A stretch of DNA of 64,000 nt. It comes from Malachius bipustulatus. Lineage: Eukaryota > Arthropoda > Insecta > Coleoptera > Melyridae. The position numbers and the translations under genes are program-made. Positions 37,431-48,071 of this stretch are shown here, in pieces (the stretch's first letter is position 1; the number at the start of each line of letters is the position of its first letter). The notes below the pieces were generated by a model. The model ran no database searches and was not told the origin of the DNA. It worked only from the letters and a program-made list of their open reading frames with translations. The DNA lies in contig OU342630.1 in NCBI GenBank assembly GCA_910589415.1, positions 39,278,012-39,342,011 on the forward strand, read 5' to 3'.

Positions 37431-38153
37431 TTTTCTCAAATTTCTGAATGTGCTAGATGTTTACAAAACAAAACCTCGTCATTAGTAGAGTATAATTTTT
37501 TCCAAATCTACTTAAAAATGTAATCAATCGGTATGATCTCATCGTGGATAAACTATTAGATAAAATATTTAGCTTGTAATAAACAATATGTAAGTACAAA
37601 CAAAAATTACCACTTTATGGACAACTAATTAGTAATAAATTCTTTAACTTAATTACTCATAGTAAGTATAATAATTTTTTAATAGGTAGATGTGGAAAAA
37701 ATTCAGTAAAACTACACAAAGTAATGTAATCCAATCAGGAAAGTATACTCCACGGTAGTCCCTTACCTGGTTAAAATATCACTTCTGCATTATATTAGAC
37801 TTAGAGCCCGCGACTGCCACCAGGCCTGCGGTATTATATAAAACCGTCAACAAATTGTTTTATCAAATGTGACATTTTTTATAGATACCTAGTGTTGTTT
37901 AGAGGAGAAAAGTCACCTTATTTTTTTGCCGTATGACGCACTGTTTAATAATAATTATTATAATTTCTTCAAGTACCTACTCATTATCGTTGATTTTTAT
38001 TACATGTATTTTACATTGTATGGTTTCGTACATACGGCAAAAAAGTAAGATGATTTTTCTCATCTTAAGCAACACAAGGTATCTATCAAAAATATCACCT
38101 TTCCGTTAGTCAATGGCGTATAATTTAATATTATTTTATAATAATATAATATA
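37431..38153. other. Upstream region of TMEM135
   Basis: Holds the presumed promoter and 5' UTR, but no TATA box or initiator could be chosen with confidence. From 37804 it also holds the left end of a candidate transposon. Confidence 0.45.
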
Positions 38154-39337
38154 CAGGGTGTCCCAAAATTCTATGGACATGGAGCAACCACAGATTACTG
38201 AGGTAAAAAAAGTCGCTCGGACCAAACTTATCTCTATACCAAAATGCTTCGTTTGTCCGTTAGAGGGCTTCAAAGTCTTTTGAAAATTTTAGTTTTTTTG
38301 AAATAGCTCAAAGTCGGCTGATTCCAATTCGATAAAATTTGGTAGGTAAATTTCTTATTAAAAGTACTAATTTCTGATGTAAATGATAATTTGACGGAAA
38401 CCCGGGAAGGGTTAAACTACCCCTACCCTCCATTAAAATCGATCGTAATTGTTGATAGGGTAGCAGGAACGCTGTTCATTTTTTTTTGTTTTAAAGATAC
38501 ATCGTTTTAGCCCATTTTTGGTCTCCTACAAAAATCTGTATCTTTCCGAGGTGCTATATGTGATAAAATAAATTAGTCGATGGTACCTAACCAAAATTTT
38601 ATTTAATTCTTTTAATTTTAAATCAAATTTTCAATTGTCAGGTGATTATTTGATCTAATCTCATAAAAGATGTTTAGTATGGTTCAGTTTTTTTTTTCAG
38701 GTGTTTGCAAACAGTTTTTTTCAAACGCAGTAAACAGTTTGCAAAACGACGAGGTTCCAAGAAAAGTTCAAATCATTTTTTTGCGCAGGATGGAACTTTC
38801 TAGGGTCCAAACCGGCGCCCACCGAGCATCTTTTATGAGATTAGATCAAAATAATCACCTGACAATTGAAAATTTGATTTCAAATTAAAAGAATGAAATA
38901 AAAATTTAGTTATCATCGTCTAATTTATTTTATCACATAGCACCTCGGAAAGATACAGATTTTTGTAGGAGACTAAAAATGGGCTAAAACGATGTATCTT
39001 TCAAACAAAAAAACATGAACAGCGTTCCTGCTACCCTATCAACAATTACGATCGATTTTAATGGAGGGTAGGGGTAGTTTCACCCCTTCCCGGATTTCCG
39101 TCAAATTATCATTTACATCAGAAATTAGTACTTTTGATAAGAAATCTACCAAAGTTCATCGAATTGGAATCAGCCGACTTTGAGCTATTTCAAAAAAACT
39201 AAAATTTTCGAAAGACTTTGAAGCCCTCTAACGGACAAACGAAGCATTTTGGTATAGAGATAAGTTTGGTCCGAGCGACTTTTTTTACCTCAGTAATCTG
39301 TGGTTGCTCCATGTCCATGGAATATTGGGACAACCTG
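38154..39337. mobile_element. Palindromic MITE, CAGGGTGTCCCAAAATTC end
   Basis: 1184 bp with TA on both sides (38152-38153, 39338-39339). Arms of about 580 bp are near-perfect inverted copies; landmarks are ATGGACATGGAGCAACCACA and TAATCTCATAAAAGATG near the centre. The right terminus has decayed (CAGGTTGTCCC). Open frames inside are not genes. Confidence 0.92.
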
Positions 39338-39598
39338 TATAATATTTTTTTTAAAAAAGGTAACGACAGACCCAGATCTCCGGCACTGGATTAAATAATT
39401 TTTTGTTTGGAGTATCAAATCATGCACTTTAATTAGTACAACAATTATTGTCAAAAATTTCGAATTATTCTGATCAGTCAGTTTGAAGATATTCAATAAA
39501 TATTAAATTTATCGGAGTTTTTTAACACCCTAACGCCAGTATTCACAAACGATAATTTCCTAAATAATTACGTAATCAATTATCCCCATCTCATTCTA

Positions 39599-40329
39599 CA
39601 GGGTGTTCTACAAGCTCTATGACAAACTTTGACAGATGGTAGGTTGCTTGATTTTAAACATATTTTTTTTAATAAACATGGGTCCGATTCGTTTTTGTTT
39701 AGAAGTTACAAGCATTTAAAGAATCGTAATTTTTAATTTTAACATTTCTTAGAACACGACTTTTTAGAGTTTATTGATGACGTGCAACTCAATATTATTC
39801 AAAATATGTGGTATCAGCATGACGGTGCACCACCATATAGAGGAAGACAAGTTGCTGCTTGGCTAAATGAACATTTCCCGAATAAATGGATAGGTCAAGG
39901 AGGTCCAATATCATGGCCACCTCGTTCTCCCGATCTGAATCCTCTGGATTTTTATTTATGGGGACACATGAAGTAGCTGGTCTACCATGTTGAAATCGCT
40001 ACCCATCAGCAGTTACTTGAAAGAATTCAAGATGCAGCTAACCAAATAAGAAATGATCCAAATCTCATTCTTCGAGTGACCGAATCTTTAGTTCGTCGAT
40101 GTGAGGCTTGCATTCAAGCTGAGGGTGGACATTTCGAACAATTTTTATAGTCTTAAGTTTTGTGATTATCATTTAATTTAAATTTTTATTGTTGATTGTT
40201 AATAAAGGTTAAATGCTTGTAACTTCTAAACAAAAACGAATCGGACCCATGTTTATTAAAAAAAATATATTTAAAATCAAGCAACCTACCATCTGTCAAA
40301 GTTTGTCATAGAGCTTGTAGAACACCCTG
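39599..40329 (+). mobile_element. Internally deleted mariner-like element, ~125 bp TIRs
   Basis: The ends CAGGGTGTTCTACAAGCTCT and their complement extend for about 125 bp each (39599-39724, 40206-40329), with TA on both sides. The interior carries the C-terminal half of a transposase gene. It gives a direct link between the CAGGGTG ends seen in the MITEs and a mariner transposase. Confidence 0.9.
39770..40150 (+). pseudogene. Mariner transposase C-terminal remnant (DD41D spacing)
   Basis: The frame reads VQLNIIQNMWYQHDGAPPYR-like sequence, WLNEHFPNKWIG, then WPPRSPDLNPLDFYLWGHMK and a stop. After that stop the frame continues with RIQDAANQIRNDPN, RRCEACIQAEGGHFEQFL and a final stop. The Asp of QHDGA and the last Asp of SPDLNPLDF are separated by 41 residues, as in DD41D mariners. 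The first catalytic Asp and the DNA-binding domain are deleted, so it cannot be active. Confidence 0.85.
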
Positions 40330-40914
40330 TATTGCAAAAAAACTGCATATCTCCATCTCACTCATTTAAATAATTACGTAATTATTTAGGAAATTATCGT
40401 TTGTGAATACGGGCATATATCTCGAAAACTAAAACTCCAACGACCCATGTCTACAGGAAATTTTTGCCTATTTCTGCATTTCCTACATACCCTTCAAGTT
40501 AAAAAAAAATATACTTCAAAGATTTTGAGGAGTGATTTTATACACCTTCAACCTCCCAAAGTCACGTTGATCCAAACTTCATAATCGTTGCATTGTTCCG
40601 ACCTGTGTTGGGGACATGCGCACAGAAACTTTCAGCTTTCATAAAATAAAGAAGGTCTGGCGGTCGCGGGCTCTTGCTCTATATTATTCATTGGTGTGTT
40701 CAAAATAATCTGAGTGATATTCCATTATAATTAATTTAGTGCAAGAATTTGACAATATTTTCGAAAGCGAAGCTAAGGTAATTAATTAAAAGCACTACGA
40801 TATCTTAGAAAACGAGATGTACACCGTTTTTGATAACTGCCGGCAAAACTTAAAAGATTATAATAGTCCTCCAAGTTTTTGTAAAAAATCTCAAAAACCA
40901 ATCTCATAATCGTA

Positions 40915-41777
40915 CCGGGTGGGCATCTAAGAATGAACAGCGGCCATATCTTGGGAAATATTTATCCTACAGTTTCAAAATGAAAATTTTACAGGCATAA
41001 GTGACTATGCGAAATGCAATGAAAATATTTTCAAGATGGTCGCACTTCCGGAAATACCGGAAGTTGACACCTACTTCGTTATTTTAACGGGGACACCCTT
41101 TATATTATTGTATTTTTAAATTGCCTGACAAAATCGAATACAGGTGGTTGTTCACAATTATTGGAATTTAGGTTGAGTAGTTTATGAGTTATAAACAAGT
41201 GAAAATCGCAATTTTCAATTTTCAAAGCATATCACATTGAAAACGGCTCAAGATATTTAAAAACGGCTTACATGTCCCTATCTTAACTTTTTACAAGGTA
41301 TTCTATTATGTATTTTAGATTTTTCTACAGGGTGATGAAAATTAAGAGATTTTTCATCACCCTGTATAAAAATTTAAACCACATGGTAGGATACCTTGTA
41401 AAAAGTTAAGATAGGGACATGTAAGCCGTTTTTAAATATCTTTAGCCGTTTTCAATGTGAGATGCTTTGAAAATTGAAAATTGCGATTTTCACTTGTTTA
41501 TAACTCATAAACTACTCAACCTAAATTCCAATAATTGTGAACAACCACCTGTATTCGATTTTGCCAGGCAATTTAAAAATACAATAATATAAAGGATGTC
41601 CCCGTTAAAATAACGAAGTAGGTGTCAACTTCCGGTATTTCCGGAAGTGCGACCATCTTGAAAATGTTTTCATTGCATTTCGCATAGTCACTTATGCCGG
41701 TAAAATTTTCATTTTGAAACTGTAGGATAAATATTTCCCAAGATATGGCCGCTATTCATTCTTAGATGCCCACCCGG
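40915..41777. mobile_element. Palindromic MITE, CCGGGTGGGC ends
   Basis: 863 bp with TA on both sides (40913-40914, 41778-41779). The element is one long hairpin around 41346; arms share CACTTCCGGAAATACCGGAA and ACACCTACTTCGTTATTTTA. The 54739-55591 element belongs to the same family but has CAGGGTG ends. Confidence 0.93.
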
Positions 41778-42019
41778 TACATGAACGAGCTGTTATGTTA
41801 AGGTGCAAAAAATTAAAAAAAAAAAACTACAGTTCTTATAACCTCTATATTCTTAAATCAGCAAAAAAAGTATTTTAACATAAAAAAGCAACTTTCACGA
41901 CAGTTATAAAAACACTAGTAGGTACTATACTAAATAATAAGGGAATAAGCATACATGCATTTATTTTTAAAACGCAACAACGCAAGTAAGATTTGCTATA
42001 AAATAATTCACTGAATATA

Positions 42020-42455
42020 CAGGATGCGCAGAAAGTCCGGCAACGGTCCAATAAATCTTTCAGTTTTGGGTAAAAAAAAATGCAAAAACAGGTCAATTTT
42101 GTAATTTAATTTACTTTCTATTGATGTAAAAAAAAAACATTATACGGGGTGTTCCTTTTTTTAATAGGACACCCTGTATATTTTTGTATTTTCATATTAC
42201 CTGAGAGAATCCAATAATAATGGTTTTCACAGTTGCGGTTTAGATTAATTAGTTTTTGAGTTATAAACAAATTAAAATCTTAAGTTTTCATTTTGAAAGC
42301 AGTGTAGGTACATAGGAAACGACTCAAGATATCGCAAAACGGCTTACATGTTCCTTCCTATCTTCACTTTTCAAGTGTTATCTTACAGTGTACTTGAAAT
42401 TTTTATACAGGGTGATAAAAATCATAAGAGTTTTCATTTACATCATAGGATAGTA
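42020..42455 (+). mobile_element. MITE split by the Gypsy insertion, left part
   Basis: Begins CAGGATGCGCAGAAAGTCCG after TA (42018-42019). It runs to the Gypsy target site CATA. The beginning of the second arm resumes after the Gypsy element at 48028-48063 (AAAGTTAAAATAGGGACATG), then is truncated by another repeat. Confidence 0.8.
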
Positions 42456-42459
42456 CATA
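42456..42459. repeat. Gypsy target site duplication, left (CATA)
   Basis: CATA directly before the left LTR; the same four bases follow the right LTR at 48024-48027. Confidence 0.85.
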
Positions 42460-42743
42460 TGTAAGGACCATTCTTGAATAAATAATAGACAAGGAGAAAT
42501 AAAATAATGAATCTAAACCAATGATAACAAAATTTATATTTTATACGATCCGTTCTCTTCAGGTGACCAGCTCAAACTGCTCGAGTGCGATTAAATCTTA
42601 TCGCAGATAGCCGGTCATTTAAATGATTCACAATAATTCTTATAATTACAATTTTCAGTAATAAAATAAATCTATTCAAACAAAACAAATGAAATATAGG
42701 TAAACTTAATTATTATTAGCGGCGATCGGGAAAATCGCCTACA
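42460..42743 (-). repeat. Gypsy 3' LTR
   Basis: Begins TGTA and ends TACA. Identical to 47740-48023. Near one end it contains a hairpin (GGCGAT...ATCGCC). Confidence 0.95.
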
Positions 42744-43088
42744 GTCGGCTGACCTGACTTTCTTCTCGCCCTCGAGAAGCGACCCGCGTTATTTCTTCCA
42801 TTGGCCTGGAATATAACAGAAATAAAAAAAATTAGCATCTAAGTCTTCAGTTTCCCAGGTAGTCTTCAATTCAGATAATTCCGAACCGGAGACTCCATCA
42901 CTAAAGAAAATAAATTCTCAGTTGGATTCACCGTTAGGCAGATCTGACTGAAAACTACCCATAACTACTGAACTTTTCAGTCATTGCCATTGTCAAACTT
43001 TTCTGACTAGGGGCTACTCTAACGTTTCAATAACGATTCATTATCAGACTTTTCTGACTATAAGCTACCCATTTCATAACTGAACTTT
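42744..43088 (-). other. Gypsy 3' region with tandem repeats and purine tract
   Basis: From 42950 into the end of the gag-pol gene (to 43130), CTTTTCTGACT and GAACTTTTCAGT motifs recur in an imperfect tandem arrangement. A purine-rich AGAAGAAAG (minus strand) lies about 15 bases from the LTR; if it is the polypurine tract, it does not abut the LTR as usual. No env reading frame. Confidence 0.6.
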
Positions 43089-46000
43089 TCAGTTAGATTC
43101 ATTATCAGACTTTTCTGACTGGGAGCTAACCACGACTCTGAACGGTTTCAGTTTGTCAGTCGGACAGATGCCCTTGTATGGTAGACGGGAACGTTCCGCA
43201 CCTGGCATGTCCTCTACTACGTAACGATCGTTACTTAAAATCTTTGTGATCACAAAAGGCCCTTGATACTTCGGCTCGAGCTTCTTACTTTGTCCATCAT
43301 TAGAACACTTTGTTCTCAGGACAAGGACCTGTTGGCCAACTTGATATCCTTTAGTTTTAGCACGTTTGCTATCAAAATTTCTTTTCTGAACTTGTTGATT
43401 CAACTCAGTATTTTGAGCAGCTTCTGTTCGAACTTCAGCTAAATCAACCACACTTTGTTCAGAAACCTCAGCAGTGAGGAAAGCATCATTTATTCCTCGT
43501 GGCTTATAACCCAGAAAAACCTCATAAGGGCTTTTCTTCGTTACAGAACTTACCGTAACATTCATACCCCACTGGACACGACTTATTGATTCATCCCAGC
43601 GAACGTCATCTTCCGAGGAAGCCATGACGGCAGAAAGAATCACCCTATTCATTCGTTCAACTTGCCCATTAGCACGGGGGGTAGCAGTAGCACACAATAC
43701 TCGCTTAATTCCTAAATCGTTGCAAAACTCAGTGAAAACCTTGCATGTAAATGCTGTCCCACGATCACAAATAATTCTTCTTGGCACTCCAAAGATATTA
43801 ATTACGTTTTCGCTAAGAAATTTAATAACGGGGGCTACCTTTGCACTTACAACTGCTTTCATTAACGTGAATTTCGTAAATGCGTCTACAGCGACTATTA
43901 AATAACTATTATTCTTTTTACTTTTTACAAAAGGCCCTAAATGATCCAAGTGAAGCGTGTCCATTGGAATATCTTTCTTTTCGATGCAATTTAGCATACC
44001 AGGTTGTTTACCTGAAGGCTTCTTGTTATACATGCACCCTAAGCAAGCAGCTATATAGTTTTTTACATAGTTGCGCATGCGCGGAAACCAGTAATTTTCT
44101 CCTAGCGCCGCAAGTGTTTTATCAACTGAAAAGTGACCGATGCTATCATGATAGTACATCAACACACGTCTTCTGGAAGTTTTGGGTACAAGCCATTTTA
44201 ACCCATGGGGTGTCTTGCGGTAAATTCGGTTATTTTTGAGGCAATAATCCTTAGACATTTCCTGCAGCTGCTTTTCGTCAGCTCCTCCTGACAAAATTAG
44301 ATGAATGTTTTTACACTTTTCATCTGTCAGTTGAGCTGCAAGTACCCAGTCGTCTTCAGTCACATTTACATGGAGAATTTCATCTGTTCTGCCAGTATCG
44401 TCCTCGATAGGACTTCGACTCAACGCATCAACATGACTCATTTTGCAACCTGGACGGTACTCTATGTTGAAATCAAATTCTTGAGTCGTTAACCACCAAC
44501 GTGCTATGCGAGGGATCAAGTCTCTCTTTGTTAAGGTTGTCCTTAAGGCATTGCAATCCGTTACTACTTTGAAATGTTTCCCCAACAAATAAACTTTAAA
44601 CTTTTGTAAAGAATTCACAACGGCTAATGTTTCGAGCTCAAACGAATGGTAGTTCTGTTCGTTTGGAGTTGTCGATTTACTAAAGTACTGCACTGGTTTT
44701 AAGGAGGAATCATCTTGCTTTTGCAGTAGAATTCCACCGATGCCAAATTTACTAGCATCAGTATGGACTTCGGTTTCAGCGAGGTGGTCATATATTGCTA
44801 ATACCGGTCTGGTAGTTAATTTATTTTTCAGTTCTTCAAAAGCACAATTTTCTGAGGTTTCCCATCTAAAGGGCGTATCTTTCTTGGTCAATGTTGTTAA
44901 AGGTTTTGCAATGGCAGCGAAATTTTTTATAAATTTTCGGAAATAACTAGCCAACCCTAGGAAGCGCCGAACCTCATGTATGTTGGTGGGTGGTCGAAAA
45001 TCAGAAACTGCTTTAATTTTGTCTACGCCTGGCCTGATGCCATCTTTACTGATCTCGTGACCTAGGTATGTTATTTGAGTATCTAGGAAATGACACTTGT
45101 TCAGACGGAGAGTAACGTTGGCGTCACGGAAGATTTCCAGGATAACTTTTAGGCGTGTTAGTCCCTCATCAAAACTGGAAGAAGGTATTAGCACATCATC
45201 TAGATATGCAAGAGCCCATGTGAAACGAAGCGAACCCAGAAGAGTGTTTATGGTTCTCTGAAAAACGGCGGGGGCATTGACCAACCCAAAGGGCATTCTC
45301 AAATATTCGTAGTGTCCGTCAGGAGTAACAAAAGCTGTTTTTGGGACTGAAGTTTCATCAACGGGAATTTGGTGATACCCGGAAGCAAGATCCAAACTAG
45401 TGAAAAATTGACAACCTTTGAGCCTGTCTAGAAGATCATCGATCCGGGGTAAGGGATATTTGTCTTTTATGGTTTTATTATTCAAGGCCCTATAATCCAC
45501 ACACATACGTTCTTCTCCGTTTTTCTTTCGTACTAATAATATTGGACTGGAGTATGGTGAATCCGATTCCCTGATTATGTCGTTCTCCAACAAATCTTGG
45601 ACTATTCCTTGGACCTTCTGACGTTGGGGATATGACAAACGATAGGGTCTGTACGTGATTGGCTCCTCGTCTCGGAGTTTTATTGACATCGCGATAGAGT
45701 GGCAATTTCCAATTTCCGAGGTATTAGTTGCGAAACATGATCGGTAGTCATTTAGGAGCTTTAGCAGTTTTAATTTTTGTTCCTCGTTTAATATTGGATT
45801 TATTTGACTTTGAAGTTGGGACATTTCGAAAAATGGTAAATTATTTTGCTTAATCGTCAGACATTGTTCCTCGGAGTGAGAAATAGGGACACAACCAAAA
45901 CCTCGAGCAACAACGACACCTTTAGCGTATTCAACATTTCGATCAGAAATATTCATGACTGGTATTAAATTCCCTGATTTTAAATTTATAATGCAACGTG

Positions 46001-47588
46001 GAATTACATGGAAGTTATTCGGCAACTGTCGGTATTGCAAATCAATAAAAAGATCTTCACACTGCTCGTCACAAGTTACTGATATGTGACCTATATGATT
46101 TGGGGGAATAACAGACTTTTCTGTTGCCCACAGAGTAAATTTTCTTGGTGGTAGTTCGGAAAACTCGTTAATGTTAATTAAATCTTTATTGAAGAGACGA
46201 ACCTGTCCTCCACGAACAATTACAACTACATTCTCGTGATTTATAAATGGTTGCCCTACAATAACTGAAACATTTTGATGCGCGTCCTGAACAACCAAAG
46301 CAGTTACTTGTGCTACAGCTAAGTCAACTTTCAGATTAAGTTCAACTTTCGAACTAACAGGTACACTCCCTCCACCAAAACCTTGTAACCTCATTTGAGT
46401 TGGAATTAATTGTAACTTTAACTTTAAAACATCAGATTCTCTAATTGTGACTGCGGTACTACCCGAGTCTACATAACCTCGAAAGGACATGTCATTTATG
46501 ACGCAATCAATAAAATAACAATCATTCGCATTTTTATATGAATTATTAACAGTAGTAATATGAAGGCTCTGCTTACCGATATTTTTAGTACCTTCAGGTT
46601 TCATTAGGCAGTTTCCAGCTTCATGACCTAAACGATGGCAGCGGGTGCATGTGCTTGGCTTAGGACATTTCGAAAAAATATGTCCTCTTTCATGGCAATT
46701 GAAACATTTAATATTTTTACTATCGTGGCGAGATTCAGATGGAATGTTCTGTGACCTTTTACGTATAGCAAACCTTAAATCGGTCTTAGGTGCATGAGTT
46801 ACCAGTTTGTCAGAACTTTTCTTGACATTCACTACTGAGCTTGGCACACCTGTATCTTTGACAGCAGAAAGGTACTCTTCGTAGAGCGATTCAGGTGTTT
46901 CATAACGTCCGGCTCTTGCTCCATTTTGCATTACTCGATCGTTGAGTCCGTCTATCAAACAAGAGACGCCTTTCTTTCCATCAATTTCACAAAAACGCAG
47001 TAGGCCCATCTTTTCAAAATAATATGTTGTCATAGATTCGTTTGGCTGTTTGTGACGCTCAAGCATTTTTCGTAGCGCCGATGCGTAATCAATACTGTCA
47101 GGAAACGTTTTCCTTATAAGTATTTTCCAATCTTCCCATGACTGCTTGTATACTGTCAAGCTATGATACCAACTTTTGGCCATTCCTGTTAACCGCGACT
47201 GCATATGGTAGATGGTTGTGATGTCGTTCCAACGGTTAATAGATTTTAACTGATCTATTTTGTCTAGCCACTGAGAAGCCGTTAGAGATGCGCTATCCGG
47301 CGAAAATTCTGGGATACAGTCGCTTCTCACCGATAACCTTATTTCACTGCTTGTAGTGAGTTCTTCATTTTTCTTCGTTAATTCTTGTACTTTCTTTTTC
47401 AATTCCTCAATTTCATGCTCGTTAGAAACACTCCGTGATGACGTGGAAGATCTAGTCGGCGTGCATGATCTTTCTGTCGTATAGCGTCCTCTCTTTCGAT
47501 ATCTCCTTGGAGAACTACTTCGTGATCTAGAGGAGCTTTCAGAAGAGCTACTACTAGAACTAGAATGTCGATTTGTTCTCTTTCCCAT
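43089..47588 (-). CDS. Gypsy Gag-Pol polyprotein, intact, with RS-rich N terminus
   Basis: 1499 residues from an ATG about 150 bases inside the 5' LTR. Domains by residue: Ser/Arg-rich stretch 9-54; coiled coil 57-78; capsid-like region about 85-245; two zinc knuckles CFNCHERGHIFSKC (295-308) and CTRCHRLGHEAGNC (314-327); aspartic protease with DSGS at 374; reverse transcriptase with SLDLASGYHQ (731-740) and YLDD (795-798); RNase H with TDAS (943) and VTDCN (1009); integrase zinc-binding H1147/H1152/C1182/C1185 and catalytic D1215, D1275 and E1311 (35 residues between the last two). All key residues are kept. Gag would assemble particles; Pol would process, copy and integrate the element. Gag and Pol are in one frame, so no frameshift is needed. 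Lineage within Gypsy is not assigned. Confidence 0.96.
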   Translation of the reverse strand: MGKRTNRHSSSSSSSSESSSRSRSSSPRRYRKRGRYTTERSCTPTRSSTSSRSVSNEHEIEELKKKVQELTKKNEELTTSSEIRLSVRSDCIPEFSPDSASLTASQWLDKIDQLKSINRWNDITTIYHMQSRLTGMAKSWYHSLTVYKQSWEDWKILIRKTFPDSIDYASALRKMLERHKQPNESMTTYYFEKMGLLRFCEIDGKKGVSCLIDGLNDRVMQNGARAGRYETPESLYEEYLSAVKDTGVPSSVVNVKKSSDKLVTHAPKTDLRFAIRKRSQNIPSESRHDSKNIKCFNCHERGHIFSKCPKPSTCTRCHRLGHEAGNCLMKPEGTKNIGKQSLHITTVNNSYKNANDCYFIDCVINDMSFRGYVDSGSTAVTIRESDVLKLKLQLIPTQMRLQGFGGGSVPVSSKVELNLKVDLAVAQVTALVVQDAHQNVSVIVGQPFINHENVVVIVRGGQVRLFNKDLININEFSELPPRKFTLWATEKSVIPPNHIGHISVTCDEQCEDLFIDLQYRQLPNNFHVIPRCIINLKSGNLIPVMNISDRNVEYAKGVVVARGFGCVPISHSEEQCLTIKQNNLPFFEMSQLQSQINPILNEEQKLKLLKLLNDYRSCFATNTSEIGNCHSIAMSIKLRDEEPITYRPYRLSYPQRQKVQGIVQDLLENDIIRESDSPYSSPILLVRKKNGEERMCVDYRALNNKTIKDKYPLPRIDDLLDRLKGCQFFTSLDLASGYHQIPVDETSVPKTAFVTPDGHYEYLRMPFGLVNAPAVFQRTINTLLGSLRFTWALAYLDDVLIPSSSFDEGLTRLKVILEIFRDANVTLRLNKCHFLDTQITYLGHEISKDGIRPGVDKIKAVSDFRPPTNIHEVRRFLGLASYFRKFIKNFAAIAKPLTTLTKKDTPFRWETSENCAFEELKNKLTTRPVLAIYDHLAETEVHTDASKFGIGGILLQKQDDSSLKPVQYFSKSTTPNEQNYHSFELETLAVVNSLQKFKVYLLGKHFKVVTDCNALRTTLTKRDLIPRIARWWLTTQEFDFNIEYRPGCKMSHVDALSRSPIEDDTGRTDEILHVNVTEDDWVLAAQLTDEKCKNIHLILSGGADEKQLQEMSKDYCLKNNRIYRKTPHGLKWLVPKTSRRRVLMYYHDSIGHFSVDKTLAALGENYWFPRMRNYVKNYIAACLGCMYNKKPSGKQPGMLNCIEKKDIPMDTLHLDHLGPFVKSKKNNSYLIVAVDAFTKFTLMKAVVSAKVAPVIKFLSENVINIFGVPRRIICDRGTAFTCKVFTEFCNDLGIKRVLCATATPRANGQVERMNRVILSAVMASSEDDVRWDESISRVQWGMNVTVSSVTKKSPYEVFLGYKPRGINDAFLTAEVSEQSVVDLAEVRTEAAQNTELNQQVQKRNFDSKRAKTKGYQVGQQVLVLRTKCSNDGQSKKLEPKYQGPFVITKILSNDRYVVEDMPGAERSRLPYKGICPTDKLKPFRVVVSSQSEKSDNESN

Positions 47589-47739
47589 AATTTTCGTGAA
47601 ATAACAGACTTTCTGTTATTAAATATTTAAGTATTTCTTTATGGAACAAAAACAACTTTTGCCTTTGTCCAAAAAAAAAACTATTACAATTAACTATTTC
47701 AATTTAATAGCACGCGAATCACTAACCCCACACCTGAAC

Positions 47740-48023
47740 TGTAAGGACCATTCTTGAATAAATAATAGACAAGGAGAAATAAAATAATGAATCTAAACCA
47801 ATGATAACAAAATTTATATTTTATACGATCCGTTCTCTTCAGGTGACCAGCTCAAACTGCTCGAGTGCGATTAAATCTTATCGCAGATAGCCGGTCATTT
47901 AAATGATTCACAATAATTCTTATAATTACAATTTTCAGTAATAAAATAAATCTATTCAAACAAAACAAATGAAATATAGGTAAACTTAATTATTATTAGC
48001 GGCGATCGGGAAAATCGCCTACA
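47740..48023 (-). repeat. Gypsy 5' LTR
   Basis: Identical to 42460-42743. On the minus strand the sequence inside it begins GTTCAGGTGTGGGG, where a primer-binding site is expected; I cannot match it to a tRNA. Confidence 0.95.
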
Positions 48024-48027
48024 CATA
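48024..48027. repeat. Gypsy target site duplication, right (CATA)
   Basis: Matches CATA at 42456-42459. Confidence 0.85.
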
Positions 48028-48071
48028 AAAAGTTAAAATAGGGACATGTAAGCCGTTTTCCGTAAACCAAA

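Larger units (their letters stand above)
39536..40415. mobile_element. Older inverted-repeat element holding the mariner copy
   Basis: ATTCACAAACGATAATTTCC at 39541-39560 and its complement near 40390-40409 enclose the mariner element symmetrically, continuing into TAAATAATTACGTAAT on both sides. This suggests a small MITE into which the mariner-like element jumped. Confidence 0.65.
37804..40673. mobile_element. Candidate 2.9 kb element with 20 bp inverted ends
   Basis: GAGCCCGCGACTGCCACCAG at 37804-37823 is matched inverted by CTGGCGGTCGCGGGCTC at 40657-40673, followed by CT on both sides. Everything between is other MITEs and unassigned sequence. No transposase of its own is visible and no target duplication is clear. 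Confidence 0.4.
42460..48023 (-). mobile_element. Ty3/Gypsy LTR retrotransposon, apparently intact
   Basis: 5564 bp. Two 284 bp LTRs at 42460-42743 and 47740-48023 are identical as far as I can compare them line by line. A 4 bp CATA duplication flanks the element. One uninterrupted gag-pol frame of 1499 codons runs on the minus strand. There is no env gene. The identical LTRs and open frame suggest a very recent insertion. Confidence 0.96.

Noticed and set aside
38670..38888. 72-codon ORF in the MITE at 38154-39337
   Set aside because: Spans the centre of the palindrome; no domain.
43624..44946. Plus-strand ORFs across the Gypsy element
   Set aside because: Shadows of the intact gag-pol frame on the minus strand.
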